From the NCBI GenBank assembly GCA_037954325.1, contig JBBMNZ010000002.1, positions 16,866,179 to 16,930,178 on the forward strand: 64,000 bases of DNA, given 5' to 3'. Source of the DNA: Fistularia commersonii (lineage: Eukaryota; Chordata; Actinopteri; Syngnathiformes; Fistulariidae). Below the pieces are notes generated by a model. That model did not search any database. It had not been told where the DNA came from and was given only the letters and a program-made list of their open reading frames with translations. Every line of letters begins with the position of its first letter. Within the stretch, counting starts at the first letter, position 1. Below are positions 49,601-62,402 of the stretch, in pieces. A program made the translations under genes and the position numbers.

Positions 49601-52600
49601 CACACATTTGAATGCTCTCACACTGACTATCTCACCCACAGGCTTCTTGCAGCACATCTCCCTGTATTCCTATTGCTGCCTGCCTCTTTTTTCTCCCTGT
49701 TGCTCTGCTGCTGTCCCTCTCCACACCCCTCCTCCAAATCTCCCCTCCCACACACTGTGTCTCACACACCTACTGTCTGCCCGCCAGCTCTGTTGCTAGG
49801 CGACAAGCAATGAGAGATGGACTGCTCTTATAAGAACAACGTTTGTCCATCAGGATCTTCTCCATGTATGCAGAGACTAGCTGTGAATTCTGTGAACAGT
49901 TTATTTTGGACACACATAGTTCATGCTACCCATGTTGAATGACATGGAGAGTAGAAAATAACAATTTCAAAATATGTTTATTTGTCCAGTGATTACATTT
50001 TAAGTTCTTAATTATAGTTAACGCACTGAGGCAAAAAAATATATAAATACTTAGGAGCAGTTGAACCTCTAATGCCTCTTCATGTAATGGTATTTTTTAA
50101 TCACTGTAAACTGGAGACTGAAGTAATTCATTAATTGATTGCAAAATTAACATTGCTGCTGATATTTACCTGTGTGTTTTTAAAAGGACACTGTCTTCAA
50201 ACAGTATGTATACTCAGATGACTGCTGTGGACCTTCCCATGCCATTCTGACTGGGTGTGGACCAGCAGAGAATTCTCTTGATGCTTCTTCTCCTTTGATT
50301 GGTCTCTTGGGGCTCTCTTAGCTTTTATTTTGACAAATGAGAATGGTGGTCAACACTAAAAAAGCACTTAGAGCAGTATTGATTTATAGCACCTATTAGC
50401 CTGGCGAAGAGAACAGGGAGACGTACAGTAAACCTTCATTGACTATCAAGGGCCTGTTAAATAAATGCCCTGAGTCTTGGGATTAGAGATGTGGATTTTC
50501 TCACTGCTGCATTTGAAGGGAGCTGGAGGTTGCACTACTGTAACAGGCATAATGCATCTAGATGGGTGGATTACTGATGTGAACACCCTGGCTATGTGGA
50601 CCATATGGAGCAGAAATGAAAACTGTCCTCAGTTTCATGCCAAACATCATTAATATCGTCCTTGTTTACTCAAATGAAAAGGAAGCCCATCATCCTAACT
50701 GCCATTAGAGGTCGACCCAGATTGGCACAGAGTCCTTTGGCTACATATTAGATAGTCTGGTTTGTAATACTTACATATGAGACTTCTTAATCCAAACATA
50801 ACAAATACCACAATCTTTTATTTACCTTTTCTTTTAACCCATTTGTTGTGAGAATAAATAAAAATGCCTTTTTTTTTCCTTTTGCTTGTTCAGTAATCGG
50901 AACAGACTGAATAATTGTCCAACATGAATTCAGACCTTGATCTATTAAGATAATAAAAAAGAACTGTAAAAAAATATAAAAAAAACATTAAGTATGCAAA
51001 AGCTAAATATAGATAAAAGTGATCTTCAAAGGGAGTCCATGTGGAGTGTTAGCATTTTTGTTTCTAAGTCTTTCGAAGTTTGCAATTTGAACGGAATCTC
51101 AAAATAATTTTCCTGAGCTGCAAAAATTCAGAATCATTTAGAAAGCTACATTTATATACATTTTATTTGGATAGTGACTTAATTTATTGAAACAAAAAAT
51201 TTTTTTTGTTAATTTCCCTCATGTAGACAGGCATTGAATCCTGTTGTGAATCAGCTGATGGATTATTTGAACTGCAAAATATTGTCATCTCTTTGGACAG
51301 TAATTGATAATATGTCAGGAGTATTAGTTGAAAAATAATTCTCTGGATTTTTTATTAATCAGTCATTCATTGACGGACACCCAGGTAACACTGTTCCCCC
51401 TGGTTGTCTTGAATTTGACAATAGAGCTTCGTAACTAAATCCACAACTCATGCAAACTCTGCCACAACATGTTCTGTGTGTCACCCTCGGTTACTTGTCC
51501 TTGTGCACTAACAGCGCTGCAGTGATCAAGCTGTGGAGGTTAGATGTGAGCTGATTCAGTCCTCACATCATTCCATGTGAAAGCCGTTGCTAGCTCTCCA
51601 ATGCACCCTGACAACACTTTTTATTTTTGTGCTGAGTTTTCACAGCGATATAGTTTAGCTCCACAGTGCAGCCCGTGTTAAGCCTGCAAGGGTCAAATAT
51701 CTCGCTCTAGGGAGGTGGTTTGTGCATCTCTAGCTTCATAACCTGCCTCCACATCTCACCACCATCACAGGAAATACCTCCCTTGAATTGACCTGCGAAA
51801 GGCAGTCCTGCATTACATTTTTTTCAGCTTCTTGAATCCCAAACTAAACATAGCAATGCTACGTCGGAGCAGGCAGATCACAGCAAAGGCCAGAGTTGAT
51901 GCTCGTCCTTCACAGAATATAAACAGACTAGTTTTGACCTGTCTGCTGCATTGCTCTCCCTCTGAGCTGTGTTTGCCCTGTCTGAGTATGTTTCATTTTT
52001 CAAATAATAAGTCTTGATTTGTGAAATTGAGAACAATGCAGTCAAAACCAAGCAGAGAGAGGGTGCCTCGATCCTCCCCAGCAGCTCTTTTTACACTCGG
52101 CATCACACTGGGGCCTAATGCTAATGCTATGGTCCAGTGTGCCTTCAAAGTCAATGACCTTTTCTATAACATCCAGATTGGTTAGCAGCTCTTCCATCTT
52201 GCATAATTTCTCTCTCTAGGCTCCAGAACTTCTATGGACACTTGCTCTAATGCTTCATCCAGCCTCAGCTCCTCTTGATAGATCTTATTTGTTGGGGTCA
52301 AAGTCCTTCCATTTGGGGTCAACGCAGAGAAACACAACCTTCTCACCAGAGCGTGTTTGGAGCCCTGGTGTTGGCTGATAAGGGAACACAAGTCATTCAA
52401 ATCCCTGAGCATATCATCATTTTTTTCGTCATTCTAACTCCAGGGTTAAAACTTGCAAATTCTCCATAGAGGAGGCTGATTTATTTTACCCAGTGGGAAG
52501 CGTGAGATCTAAATTTAAAAGGATAAAATGAGCCTAGAGTTGGCCATTTGCACTTCCATTTGTTAGCTGTTGGTCAATCAAGGGCAGTCCTCTGAATCAT

Positions 52601-53515
52601 TTGGTCTAAGATTACTGTTACTCTACTGCTGAGAGAATTCTTTTCTGCAACAACATTGATGAATCATGAACTGTGCAATAACATTTTCAGACTTAAACTC
52701 TTACGAGAAGTGATAAGAATTCAGCTTACTCTGTCAAATTCTGTAGAATCGTCTTCATTTTTGATACATTTGGTCTTACATCATACGATGCAATAGGCTT
52801 GCATTTGCAAGAGATTTTAAGAGTACTATTGCATCATGAGAAGATAAAGGTAATTAGATCTGTCTCTCAAACAGAGAGCCTAATCTCCTTGGTCTCCTCA
52901 AGCCACTCCATTGGAGTGGAGTTGGAAAAAAAAAAGGAAGAGAGAGCAAAAAAGAAGAGGGAACTGACTGGAACGCGAATAGGTGGGATAAAGAGAGGGA
53001 TTACAGTTGAGATAGAGATGAGGAATAAAAACACAAGGATAGGAAGGAAGAAGGATGTGTGGTCACTCCAGTAAAACCTTATATTCTGCCTGGGGTTGAT
53101 TTATTGCCAGCTTCAAATGGGGATAGTGGTGGTTTGATGAAATGACAGATGGGGAGAGGGTGACAAATCCAAATAGATTGTGTTTTAATGAGAGTTTGAT
53201 AAACGTGAAAGCTGAAAGCACTGAAGATAGTGGCAGGTGCTAAAAGCTCATTAGAATTTATAAGTAATTATTTTAATTAAAAAAATGATTAATGTACCAG
53301 CACCAAAACCCCCTAAATTTGGACACAGCTCTGCACTGTTATTTTAGTATTTGATAATTATTTTTGATCATTAGGCTCAAGGCTAGTGGATATTAATAAA
53401 ACCATTGTGCAGAATATATATTATGTTATCTCCTCTTATACAAAAGGATTTTCATTTTCTATCATACCAGATACAAGTAATTTTAAAGTGATAATCTCAA
53501 TTTCTCTCTCTCTTG
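43630..53515 (+). other. kcnma1: kcnma1 intron 1, fourth part
   Basis: Ten kilobases of AT-rich intron with purine-rich stretches (for example about 52,920-53,060). I see no exon, RNA gene or clear mobile element. Blocks such as 46,180-46,340 look non-repetitive but conservation cannot be judged from one sequence. Confidence 0.55.
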
Positions 53516-53519
53516 GTGG

Positions 53520-55720
53520 TCAATCATGTCCAATGATGACAATCCTGCTTCTGCAACTTGTGAGTCGTGGTAGGTGATCTTTGGGAATCCTGATGACATG
53601 GCCAGCCCAGAGGTGGACTGTGGCCTTGATTCTGATGCAGTTGATCTTGGGGAGATAGCAGGAAGATATTAAAAAGTTCTGGAGCAAGGACACATCCCTG
53701 ACGCACACTAGCACAGACCCTGAAAGGTCCAGATTCCTGGCATCCAGTAGTGACATGTGCAATCATCCCTGTGTGGAACTGTTGAAGGAGTGTAACAAAT
53801 TTTCTTGCACAGATGAATTTCAGTAGGATACTCCAGAGGAGCTCCCTTTGGTCAGTCTTTGATAGGTCAGTGAACGCCATGAAGAGATCCTGGTTTTGTT
53901 CTCTGCACTTCTGAAGTTGCCTTGCTGTAAAAACCACAGTGCTTCTGTTCCTTCTGAATCCATGCTGTGATTCAGGCAACAGCTGGTACGACATGTTATC
54001 CACCAGTCTGTGCAGCATGTCTTAGGCCAAGACTTTGCTGGCAACCACAAGAAGGGAAATGCCATGGCTGTTGCCACGGATGGACTTATCTCCTTTGCCT
54101 TTAGAGATGGTGGTGATGTTTCTTGCTGCCAGACGTCTGCAGTAAAGAGGTAGAGTGTGGGAGTGCAGCGGTAGCCTCCATATTTGAAGATCTCTGTAGG
54201 GATGTAATCAGGGCCAGTGGCCTTGTTGTTCTTCAGCGATTTTTCTGCACATCTAAGCGCCTCAAAGGTTGGTGGGAGATCAAGGCCTTTAATAGTGGGG
54301 TGGTCAGGTAACACTGAGGGGTCTGTTGGGGAGGTCAGGTTCAGAAGGGCTTGAAAGTGTTCTGCCCATCTGTTGATGATGAGCGTCTGGTCTTTGATGA
54401 GGGTTGTACCATCAGAAGCCTTCAAGGGAGAGACTGAGCACTTTCTTTGGCCATAGATGTTTTTCACTGCATCATAAAAGTTGTGCATATCATTATTATT
54501 TGCATATGATTGTATCTCATTAGCCTTTGATGTTTAAACACTCATTCTGCAGGACACACATCTTGACTGCAGCTCTCTCCTACATGTCAGCCACTTCTGC
54601 CTGGGCACAGCTGGTGTGGGGTTGTTGAGCACAGCCCTGTGTGCCGCATGCTTTAGCTCAAGCATGGTGGTGATTTCGCCTGTATTAGCGTTAAATCAGT
54701 CCTGGTGTTTTCTGCTCTGGTGGCCAATGGATTGGGCTGCTGCCTCATAGAGCCTGAAGCTGACAGAAGACCATTTAGCATCAATGGAGACATCTGTACG
54801 CAGCAAAGACTCAATGTCCCTCAGGTTTCCAGCCAGGGAACGATAAAGATTGTCCCGATCTTTAGGGTTTTCAAGCGAGGCACAGTCAAGGGTCTTCTTC
54901 CCTGACCTTTGGGGATGGATGGTGGTATTTTCACATGGAACTTGGTTATAATTAGTCGATGGCCTGTCCAGCCTTCTGGCACTCTGGGCCTCTAATTGCA
55001 TGGGTAAGCAAACCGTCTTTTATATCAGAATGTCTCACGATGATGAAGTCAAACAAGTGCCAATGTTTGGAGCGTGGGTGCATTCGGGATATTTTGTGTT
55101 TATTTTTGAGCTTGTAGAGGGTGTTTGTGATGGTTAAGTCGTGCTCAGCACAGAGACTTACCAGCCGCTGGCCACTGGCATTGACCTGACTGATACCGTG
55201 ACTCCCAATAATGCCCTTCCACAGCTTCCTGTTCTTCCCCACTCTGGCATTGAAATCACCCATCAAGAAGACCATGTCCTCCTTTGGTATGCGACGGAGA
55301 GCCTCATCTAACCCTTGGTAGAAGTGGTCCTTCATGTCATCCTTTGATGGAAGAGTCTGAGCATAAACACTCAGAAGTGAGGCATATATTTCTTGGCCAG
55401 AGGGATCCTTAGTGACATGAGCCTTTCACTCTTTCCAATTGGTATTTCTGGGAATCTTGGTAAAAGTGTGTTTTTATTGCCAGTCCCACACCATAGTGAT
55501 GCTGTCCTTCTGTTGGGTTTCCCTTCCAGAAGAAGGTGTAACCCTGCCTTACTTTCTTCAGGGAGCCTTCATTTAGGAACCTGGTTTCACTAAGGGCAGT
55601 GATGTCAACATTGAGGCGGTTAAGTTCTGCTGCAATGAGTGCAGTTCTCCTCTGTGGTCTGCCATTGACTCCATCAGTGTCCAGGAGGGTTCGTATGTTC
55701 CATGTAGTCAGTTTGAGAGG
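53520..55720 (-). mobile_element. LINE with AP-endonuclease and broken reverse transcriptase (I/Nimb-like)
   Basis: Reading the minus strand from 55,720 downward: LTTWNIRTLLDTDGVNGRPQ and DITALSETRFLNEG, the opening of an AP-like endonuclease; then MGDFNARVG (about 55,260); a linker at 55,001-54,696; the RT start, KSLKNNKATGPDYIPTEIFK (about 54,230); ESQHGFRRNRSTVVFTARQL (about 53,980); and RQGCVLAPELFNIF (about 53,680). Immediately after this the sequence reads LWAGHVIRIPKDHLP (about 53,620), a motif normally hundreds of residues further on, so the catalytic YADD region has been deleted. Several frameshifts are present. The copy is dead. Clade is by recall. Confidence 0.85.
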
Positions 55721-55935
55721 GATTTTTTCTTCTGTTTATTTCGACCGATGGGTGGAATGTCCTGATAGGTGCGCTACCCTATCTAGTATGTTCTTAGTGG
55801 ACAGTTTTTAGGCCACCTTTTCTAGGCCCCTCTCCAATTGGGGTAAGCAGTGTGGCTGCTCCCCCGCACAGGAGTCTGCTGGGAGCAGCTTCCATGCAAC
55901 CCCACCTCCTAATGACGATTGGTAGCCCTGTGCCA
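55721..55935 (-). mobile_element. probable 5' region of the same LINE, left of a nested insertion
   Basis: GC-rich sequence upstream (minus strand) of the endonuclease start, ending where a second LINE's 3' tail begins. No protein motif recognised. Confidence 0.45.
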
Positions 55936-56887
55936 CTTTAAGATTCAAGATTGAAAGCGTTTATTGTCACATGTACAGTGTAGAAACATGTTTCCCCGTA
56001 CAGTGAAATCCCTACTTTGCTTTCCACAGTGCATTTTGATATGCGCTGATAGAAAGTGTCAACATTATTATAAAGATGATAATAGATATGAATGTGAACA
56101 TTGCAATAGTACAGTAGCGTTTGCGTGCAGCTTTGTGTGCAACTCACAAAGTGCAGGTGCAAGGATGAGTGCAATTTAAGTGGAAGTAGACTTTACATGT
56201 GCAAGGAGAAGAATGAGTGTCTGATGGCAGTCGGGTAGAACAAGTTCTTTTATCGCGTCATTCTACATTTCAAACTCCTGTACCTCCGGCCGGAGGGTAG
56301 AAATGTGAACAGTCCATGTTGAGGGTGGGAGTGGTCCTTGGGGATGGAAGCGGCTCCTCTGTGGACAATGCGGTGGTAGATGCTCTGCAGAGAAGGCAGT
56401 GGGGTTCTGGTGATCCTCTCTACAGTCTTTACCACTCGCAGGTGTCTTTGGTCCAAAGCAGTGGTGCTGTCGTACCACAAAGTGATGAAGCTGGTTAGGA
56501 TGCTCTCAACAATGCAACTGTAGATGTTGCTGAGGATCTTAGGGGACATGCTAAACTTCCTCAGCCTCCTCAGGAAGTACAGCTGCTGTTGAGCCCTGCT
56601 GACTGTCTGCATGGTGTTGAGGGACCAGGTGAGATCCTCTCTTATGTGGACACCAAGGTATTTGAAGCTGCTAACCTTCTCAACCTCAAGACCTTGGAGG
56701 AACAGTGGCTGATGATATCCTTTCTCATGTCGTCTATCATCTCATTGGTCTTTCCCAAGTTGAGGGTGAGGATGTTGTCCTTACACCACTTCACCAGACT
56801 GGCCACCTCCATCCTGTGGGCCGTTTCATCTCCGCCGGTGACACGTGTTATCACTGTGGTGTTGTCTGCGGACTACAGGATGACCTG
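55936..56887 (-). mobile_element. CR1/L2/Rex1-like LINE fragment, 3' end of RT ORF and tail
   Basis: On the minus strand: SADNTTVITRVTGGDETAHR (the FADD catalytic box decayed to SADN), LVKWCKDNILTLNLGKTNEM, then AQQQLYFLRRLRKFSMSPKI, SCIVESILTSFITLWYDST and LFTFLPSGRRYRSLKCRM, the well-known C-terminal part of fish CR1/L2/Rex1 reverse transcriptases. The 3' UTR continues to 55,936; on the plus strand the tail contains AAGATTCAAGATTGAAAGCG and CAGTGAAATCCC. 5'-truncated at the RT active site. One of several frames is interrupted, so inactive. Confidence 0.85.
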
Positions 56888-57540
56888 GTGTGCAGGGTTT
56901 TGACTAGGAGCTTGCAACGCATTCAGACCCTTACCCACCACCAGACACCCTGTTGGCACCAGATGACCATTTCTGGTTGCTGGTTGCACAGAGAAGATGG
57001 ATAGCTGTGCAGGGAGATTATTTAGAGTACCGCTGGGGGTGCGCATGTCCCAGCAGCACTTCTTAACTGCTTGAGGGCGTCTTCCGGTGGCAAGGAGGGC
57101 CCAAGACAACTGGCCCTCTAGCAGTTGTGGGGGGCTGCCGGGGCTCCAGTTTTCAGGAGTACTGCCTATCATGTGCCACCAGCATGATGGTTTTCTGTCA
57201 GGCTGTGCTCCCTTAGCCTTTCGTCCTCCCAGACTCACCCACGAGGCAGAAGGGCAGAGGTTGATAGGTGCCAGGACATATACACTACGGTGGGCCTGCA
57301 CACTATATCTATGGAGCCCACTGCTACTCCCAGATCCCCTGCCAAATTTGCCTGGAGCCGCAAGGCCCCAGTTACCATGTGTGCCATGGGGAGGCCTTGG
57401 AGGGGTCTTGGTAATGAAGAGGCTTTGTCCTGGCAGGAGAATACTGATGGATGAGTTGCTTCCTCATTCACCACAAGGGCTAGCCAGCTGCATTTCTGAA
57501 AGCGAGAAGTAGCAGGCAGAAAGGAAGACATACACCTTCC
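56888..57540 (-). mobile_element. GC-rich block, probable 5' part of the interrupted LINE
   Basis: GC-rich DNA, clearly unlike the AT-rich intron on its right, ending around 57,540. Its composition resembles 55,721-55,935, so the simplest view is that both belong to one LINE split by the CR1/L2-like insertion. Overlapping open frames on both strands carry no domain I recognise. Inference only. Confidence 0.4.
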
Positions 57541-60500
57541 CTCTAACTACTGCACTAGATGCATCACAATACCCTGTGTTCAGAGAACACACACACACTC
57601 TTAATTTACAGTGTTTTTATAAACCTTCCACAGACCTGATTTGACCATTTAAAAAAAAAAAAATTAATCAATAATTTTGGGGGCAATTTTAGGTCTTATT
57701 ATTTTTCTTCCTCAGTTCTCTTTGTTTTCTGGGTAAACTTTTGCTTTATTGTAACCATATTTAACCATACTCAAAGCTTTTACCAGGATTGTGTAGATAA
57801 TGTAATTTTCCTCTCAAAAAGTATCTGTAAGTAATATTTAAATTCATTGTGTATTTTAAATCCATTGTAAATAACTGACTAAATAGGGACATAGTTCTCA
57901 AAAAGATCCATATTTTTTTCTACAGATTCTGAAAAACGAATTTATATTAGAAATACATGATGACATCTCAGTTAGAAAGTATTTGACATGTGCATTAATT
58001 AGACCAGATCACCAAACTACAAGCATAGTAAATGTGTCCTACGGCAATACCTTTGCCAGCCCTGCAGAGCTCAGATTGAATTTCAAGTTGCACCATCTCC
58101 CTATCATCTGTCATCTGATAGTTAGTTGTTTGTTCAGAGCAGATTTGATCTTGGTTACATTTCAAACTGCACAGGTTAAACTATGGGGACTTTGACTGTT
58201 GATAAGACAAGAAGATTTTGACAAGAATATATATAAGAATATTAATCAGCAGCCCAATAATGTACTTTTTGAATTGAGTGGAGTTGTGAATTAATTCTGA
58301 TGAAAAAGCACATACTGGTTTTGTATTGTTGGTGAATCTGATTTAATCACATTAATCAAAGGGATGGATGGAGTATTTGAGTCCAATAAAATGCATCTAA
58401 TCAAATTACAAACCTTTCTTTTGAAAATGCGTCAATTAATTAGAATCCTTCTATTTTCTCACCAAATTATTATCGATTTTTCTGGTGCTCAATTGGTCTT
58501 GGTTGCTTTTATATTTTCTGTTTTCATATTGATGATCTTCAAGTAATTACAAGATAATCTGCAGGGGATTTCTTGATATTTAAATAAAGATTTCCTGATT
58601 TTTAAAATGTGACAGAACATGATATTGACTAATATCAAAAAAACGTACTGTCAAAAAATATTTGAAAAAATGTAAATAAGGATCATAACCTCAGATTGTA
58701 GATGCACAAGAAAAAAAAATGTATGATAAGAAATGATCTGCCAGGATGTTGCCCTTTCTAGAGCGGGGTCATTGATCTGTGCAGGTTAGACAGCAGGGAG
58801 CCAATTAGGAGAATAGCTCCTGACCTGTTTGATATCCGCTCTCTGAATGCACCTAAACTGTCTTTCCAGCAGACAGTAAAAGTCTGTGGTTTCACCTGTC
58901 ACTTGTACAGCCAGTCTCTTATTGACAGACCGGCATATTTAGGAGGAAACCATTAAAGAGCTCTCTGGGTATCAGGGGTAAGAGGGGTAAGGCGGGTGAT
59001 GGCTTGATAAAACTACTGTAGTTGTTTTTGCTGCTGTTGTTTGTGATAACAAGGTCTTAAAATTCTCACGGTCATATTGAATGAAGTAGGGGGAAATACA
59101 CCTACCATTTCCCGTAAGATGATTTACAGAATGCAAAAATAAAATTGTATTTATGGAAATGGCGAGGGGAAATGACATGATAAGGAAAACAAACCAAAGA
59201 GATGGCAGTCAGAGCTATTCTATTGTGTTGTAAGCCATTATATTTTCTTTATTTTGCTCTTAATTTAGAGAAAATGTTAGGTACATGCACTTACAGTTTT
59301 GGAGACAACAGATGCTGAATATATAATGTTACATAATTTTCATGTAACATGAAAATTATCTTAAACAACCCCACCTTGATATTGTTTGTTTTTATATTAG
59401 AATATATTTGGTGAAAAAGAATTCAATTGCATGCTATGTAATTTAATTTCTGGGAGATAAAACTCGGTTATTCATATTTGTAAATAGAAGTGATTCGCAC
59501 CAACTATGTTTAAAGTAAACAGGGTGCATTAAATTTAATCTGTAATATCTCTGCCTGATTGGATACATGTGGCACAGGTTGCATGTCAGATATAAAATAT
59601 GCTGGCAGGTTTCCGGCTTCTAGCTGATAAGGTAGGCAAGTGTCATGGAATGTAGTATATTCTCTCAAAAGGCACTGAGGTGATTTAGACTACATCCCAA
59701 TTTATCTGCAAATTCTTTAAGAGGGAGGAAAGGTAGGGATTGAGTCAGGATAAACTGTTTCCCTTCTCACATCAGCAGAAAACTGGATCCGGGTTGCTTG
59801 ATGAACCGAACTTCAACTGATTGAAATACTAACTCCAAAAATAAATTAATTCAGAGTTGCAGAAGGTCATTTGGAACAAAAACTGACAAAAAGCTTTTTT
59901 CTTCTTTTGAAGAGAAATGCCAGTGGGCATATTCACTGTGAACAAGGCCATAGAAAGGCTAACAGTGGATAGTCCTTTCTTTCGTTGGCCAATGATCCGG
60001 TTTTGGTAGCAATGTAGTCTTTTTCGATAGAAAACATACAAACCTATTTCACAGAGTACATTTGTAATACATTACCAAAGTCATTATACTACTGATTTTC
60101 CTCATCAGATAGGTTGAGACCAAGGCCAGTGACAGAGTGGAGAACATTATTTGTTGTACAGGCTTCATGTGAAGATATGCTATTGTGACAAATCAGTGCA
60201 TGCTTGCTGCTTTGGGCTTCCACTGATAATCCACTTTTAAAACAATATTTCATGGAAAGTCTCAAGAAGGGATCATGATCAAGCTCGTTATTAAACTAAG
60301 TGAGGTTAAGAGGCACTCTAGAATAGAACCTCTGTTTTAGGCTCTTTACTGCTGAAGCTGAGTATCATCCCCTGATTCATAGGGGGTAAGTGATGCGGAC
60401 ATAAACCAAGCAACATATGAAGTAGAAATCAATCATAGCCCTTAAAACTAACATACACATAGTATATATACACAAACATACTGCACACTGCCAAATTGCC

Positions 60501-61570
60501 CCACTCCCTAAAAAGAATGATTGTCCATTTGTCTTGTAATGATGGAAACCAAGTAAACCCATGCAAGGTATTGCTGAACAGATGGAGGTTATTGGTCCCA
60601 AGTAGAAAGAAAAAGATCCATATTATCTATTTAAGGAAAATATTGGTAGCATTCAGCACAAAGGATGACAGATATTTACTGAGTAACAAGCACCCTTGGG
60701 CATGGGAAGCTTTTTTTTAATATCCTGAGTATTGGATGTGTATCTTTTGTGTAGTCAAAATGCCTTAGGACGTTGTTTAGCTTCGTGCTTGACTTCATGC
60801 TCTCCATGTATATTCATCCGATAACTCTCATTCACATTTACATTGGGCTGTTGTTCAAAATGGCGGAAGCTAGCCTTGGGTAATTTTGCCACTGATGGCT
60901 TTAGAAGATAAAGGCTGATGTCACTCAAGTATGTAGCTTGTTTTTTATCCCACCTACTTTCCCATTGGAGGAAATGGTGAAAAGACCACTGTGGTGAAAC
61001 ACAGAAGGTTATAGGTTGGGCCATTACACATCATGGGTTTTTAGATTACATTATTCTTGTCTGCAGATGATCTAACCTGTCTGATATGATGTGATGGGTA
61101 CGTAGATGCATGTATGGGCTGGATCCAAACCTGACATTTTATATTTATTTTGAAATTCAATTTAAGTGTCTTTTTTATGTTCTTTGGCTCTAATTTTGTA
61201 TTTTGTCAATGGTAATTACACAGACTATTATTTTCAAAACTCGAAGCTAGAGGGACTGGCCCTTTTTTGGGGTGATTTTTTTAGATGCATGGACCAAATT
61301 GGTGGTATCAGTCTGCTGGGTAACAGACTCCAGGGTAGTCATAATATACCACTTCTTTGAAGGTGTGTATTTTTTCATACAACAGCAACCAGGAGCAGTG
61401 TTGGGTCTTTACATGAGTAACTCGGGAAAGTTCAGTCATAGCTCCACATTAGTAATCAATGTAAAGACAAAAGGCCTTGGAGGCCTTGTGAGCTTGCAAA
61501 CCGCAGATCAACATGTTCAACATTCAGAGCTGTTTTTAGACTCAGAAATGAAGTAGTCTTTCAGCTTTGA
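57541..61570 (+). other. kcnma1: kcnma1 intron 1, fifth part
   Basis: AT-rich, no recognisable gene or element. The stretch 58,740-58,970 is less AT-rich and non-repetitive and might be regulatory, but nothing in the sequence proves it. Confidence 0.55.
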
Positions 61571-61574
61571 GGAC

Positions 61575-62402
61575 ACAAACATCTGGAACGAAATGTCTGT
61601 GGAGGTTCTTAGTCACCCAGGTCATGGTGAATTCTTGTCGAAATCTTCTTGTCTTGGCAACAGGACTTGAATTTCTTCACTTGAAGATGTTTTGAATACG
61701 GACATTGCTGTCTTCAAATGAATGGCCCTTGTCCTGCAGATGTAGGTTGACCGCGGAGTCCTGTCCTGAAGTTGAGGCTCTCCAATGTCGGTGTTTCGGA
61801 GAAACCCCAAAGGGTGTTCAACAAACTCTCTAGCCAGATGGTTCAAGAGAGGAGTCAAAGAAGCCATCTTTGTCAAAAAAGAAAAAACATCTCTGAACAG
61901 AGGATGGGGCCTCAGACACAACCTTTCACAAACGTACAATGCCATACTGGGATCAATACCAAGACGGATTTGCACACATGGACCCATCTGTAGCCGGGCC
62001 CATCTGTAGCCTCCACACAAGAAGGAAAGACCCATCACCAGAACCAGCCCCCGACAACGTCCACATGAGCCTCAGTTCATGTGATCCAACAGGTTTCACC
62101 CTTTTTTTTAGCTTTTCCTTTTCACATTCCAATCCAGGTAATCCCACTATGTTGCTCTTTCGTTCCAACGAAGGACACTCTGATTAGCATAACAACCCCC
62201 CTAACACCTAGTTTTTGCAGATTAACTCTTCCACTTACATAACAAGCTACCATAAACTAGAGCTGCTCAAAAACTTGGCAGTTATGTTCAGAAACTCATA
62301 GGTCACTAGAACTGAAGAAGCCTCTTGGATGAGGGGTTAAACATCTTCAAGTGAGGAAATTCAAGTCTAGTTGCCAAGACAAGAGGATTTTGACAATAAT
62401 GT
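61575..62402. mobile_element. rearranged Penelope-like element fragment (GIY-YIG endonuclease remnants in opposite orientations)
   Basis: The plus strand, 61,825-61,965, encodes ARWFKRGVKEAIFVKKEKTS and LNRGWGLRHNLSQTYNAILG, which I recognise as the C-terminal end of the GIY-YIG endonuclease of fish Penelope-like (Neptune-type) elements. The minus strand, about 61,770-61,700, encodes GQDSAVNLHLQDKGHSFEDS, the segment that normally comes just before it. Both halves run into the same 3'-UTR sequence in opposite orientations: the right copy at 62,335-62,400 and an inverted copy at 61,625-61,690 (about 90% alike over about 62 nt by eye). The reverse transcriptase is absent. Confidence 0.75.

Noticed and set aside
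53524..54488. 222- and 164-codon minus-strand frames as host genes
   Set aside because: They are pieces of a degraded LINE reverse transcriptase, with the catalytic core deleted.
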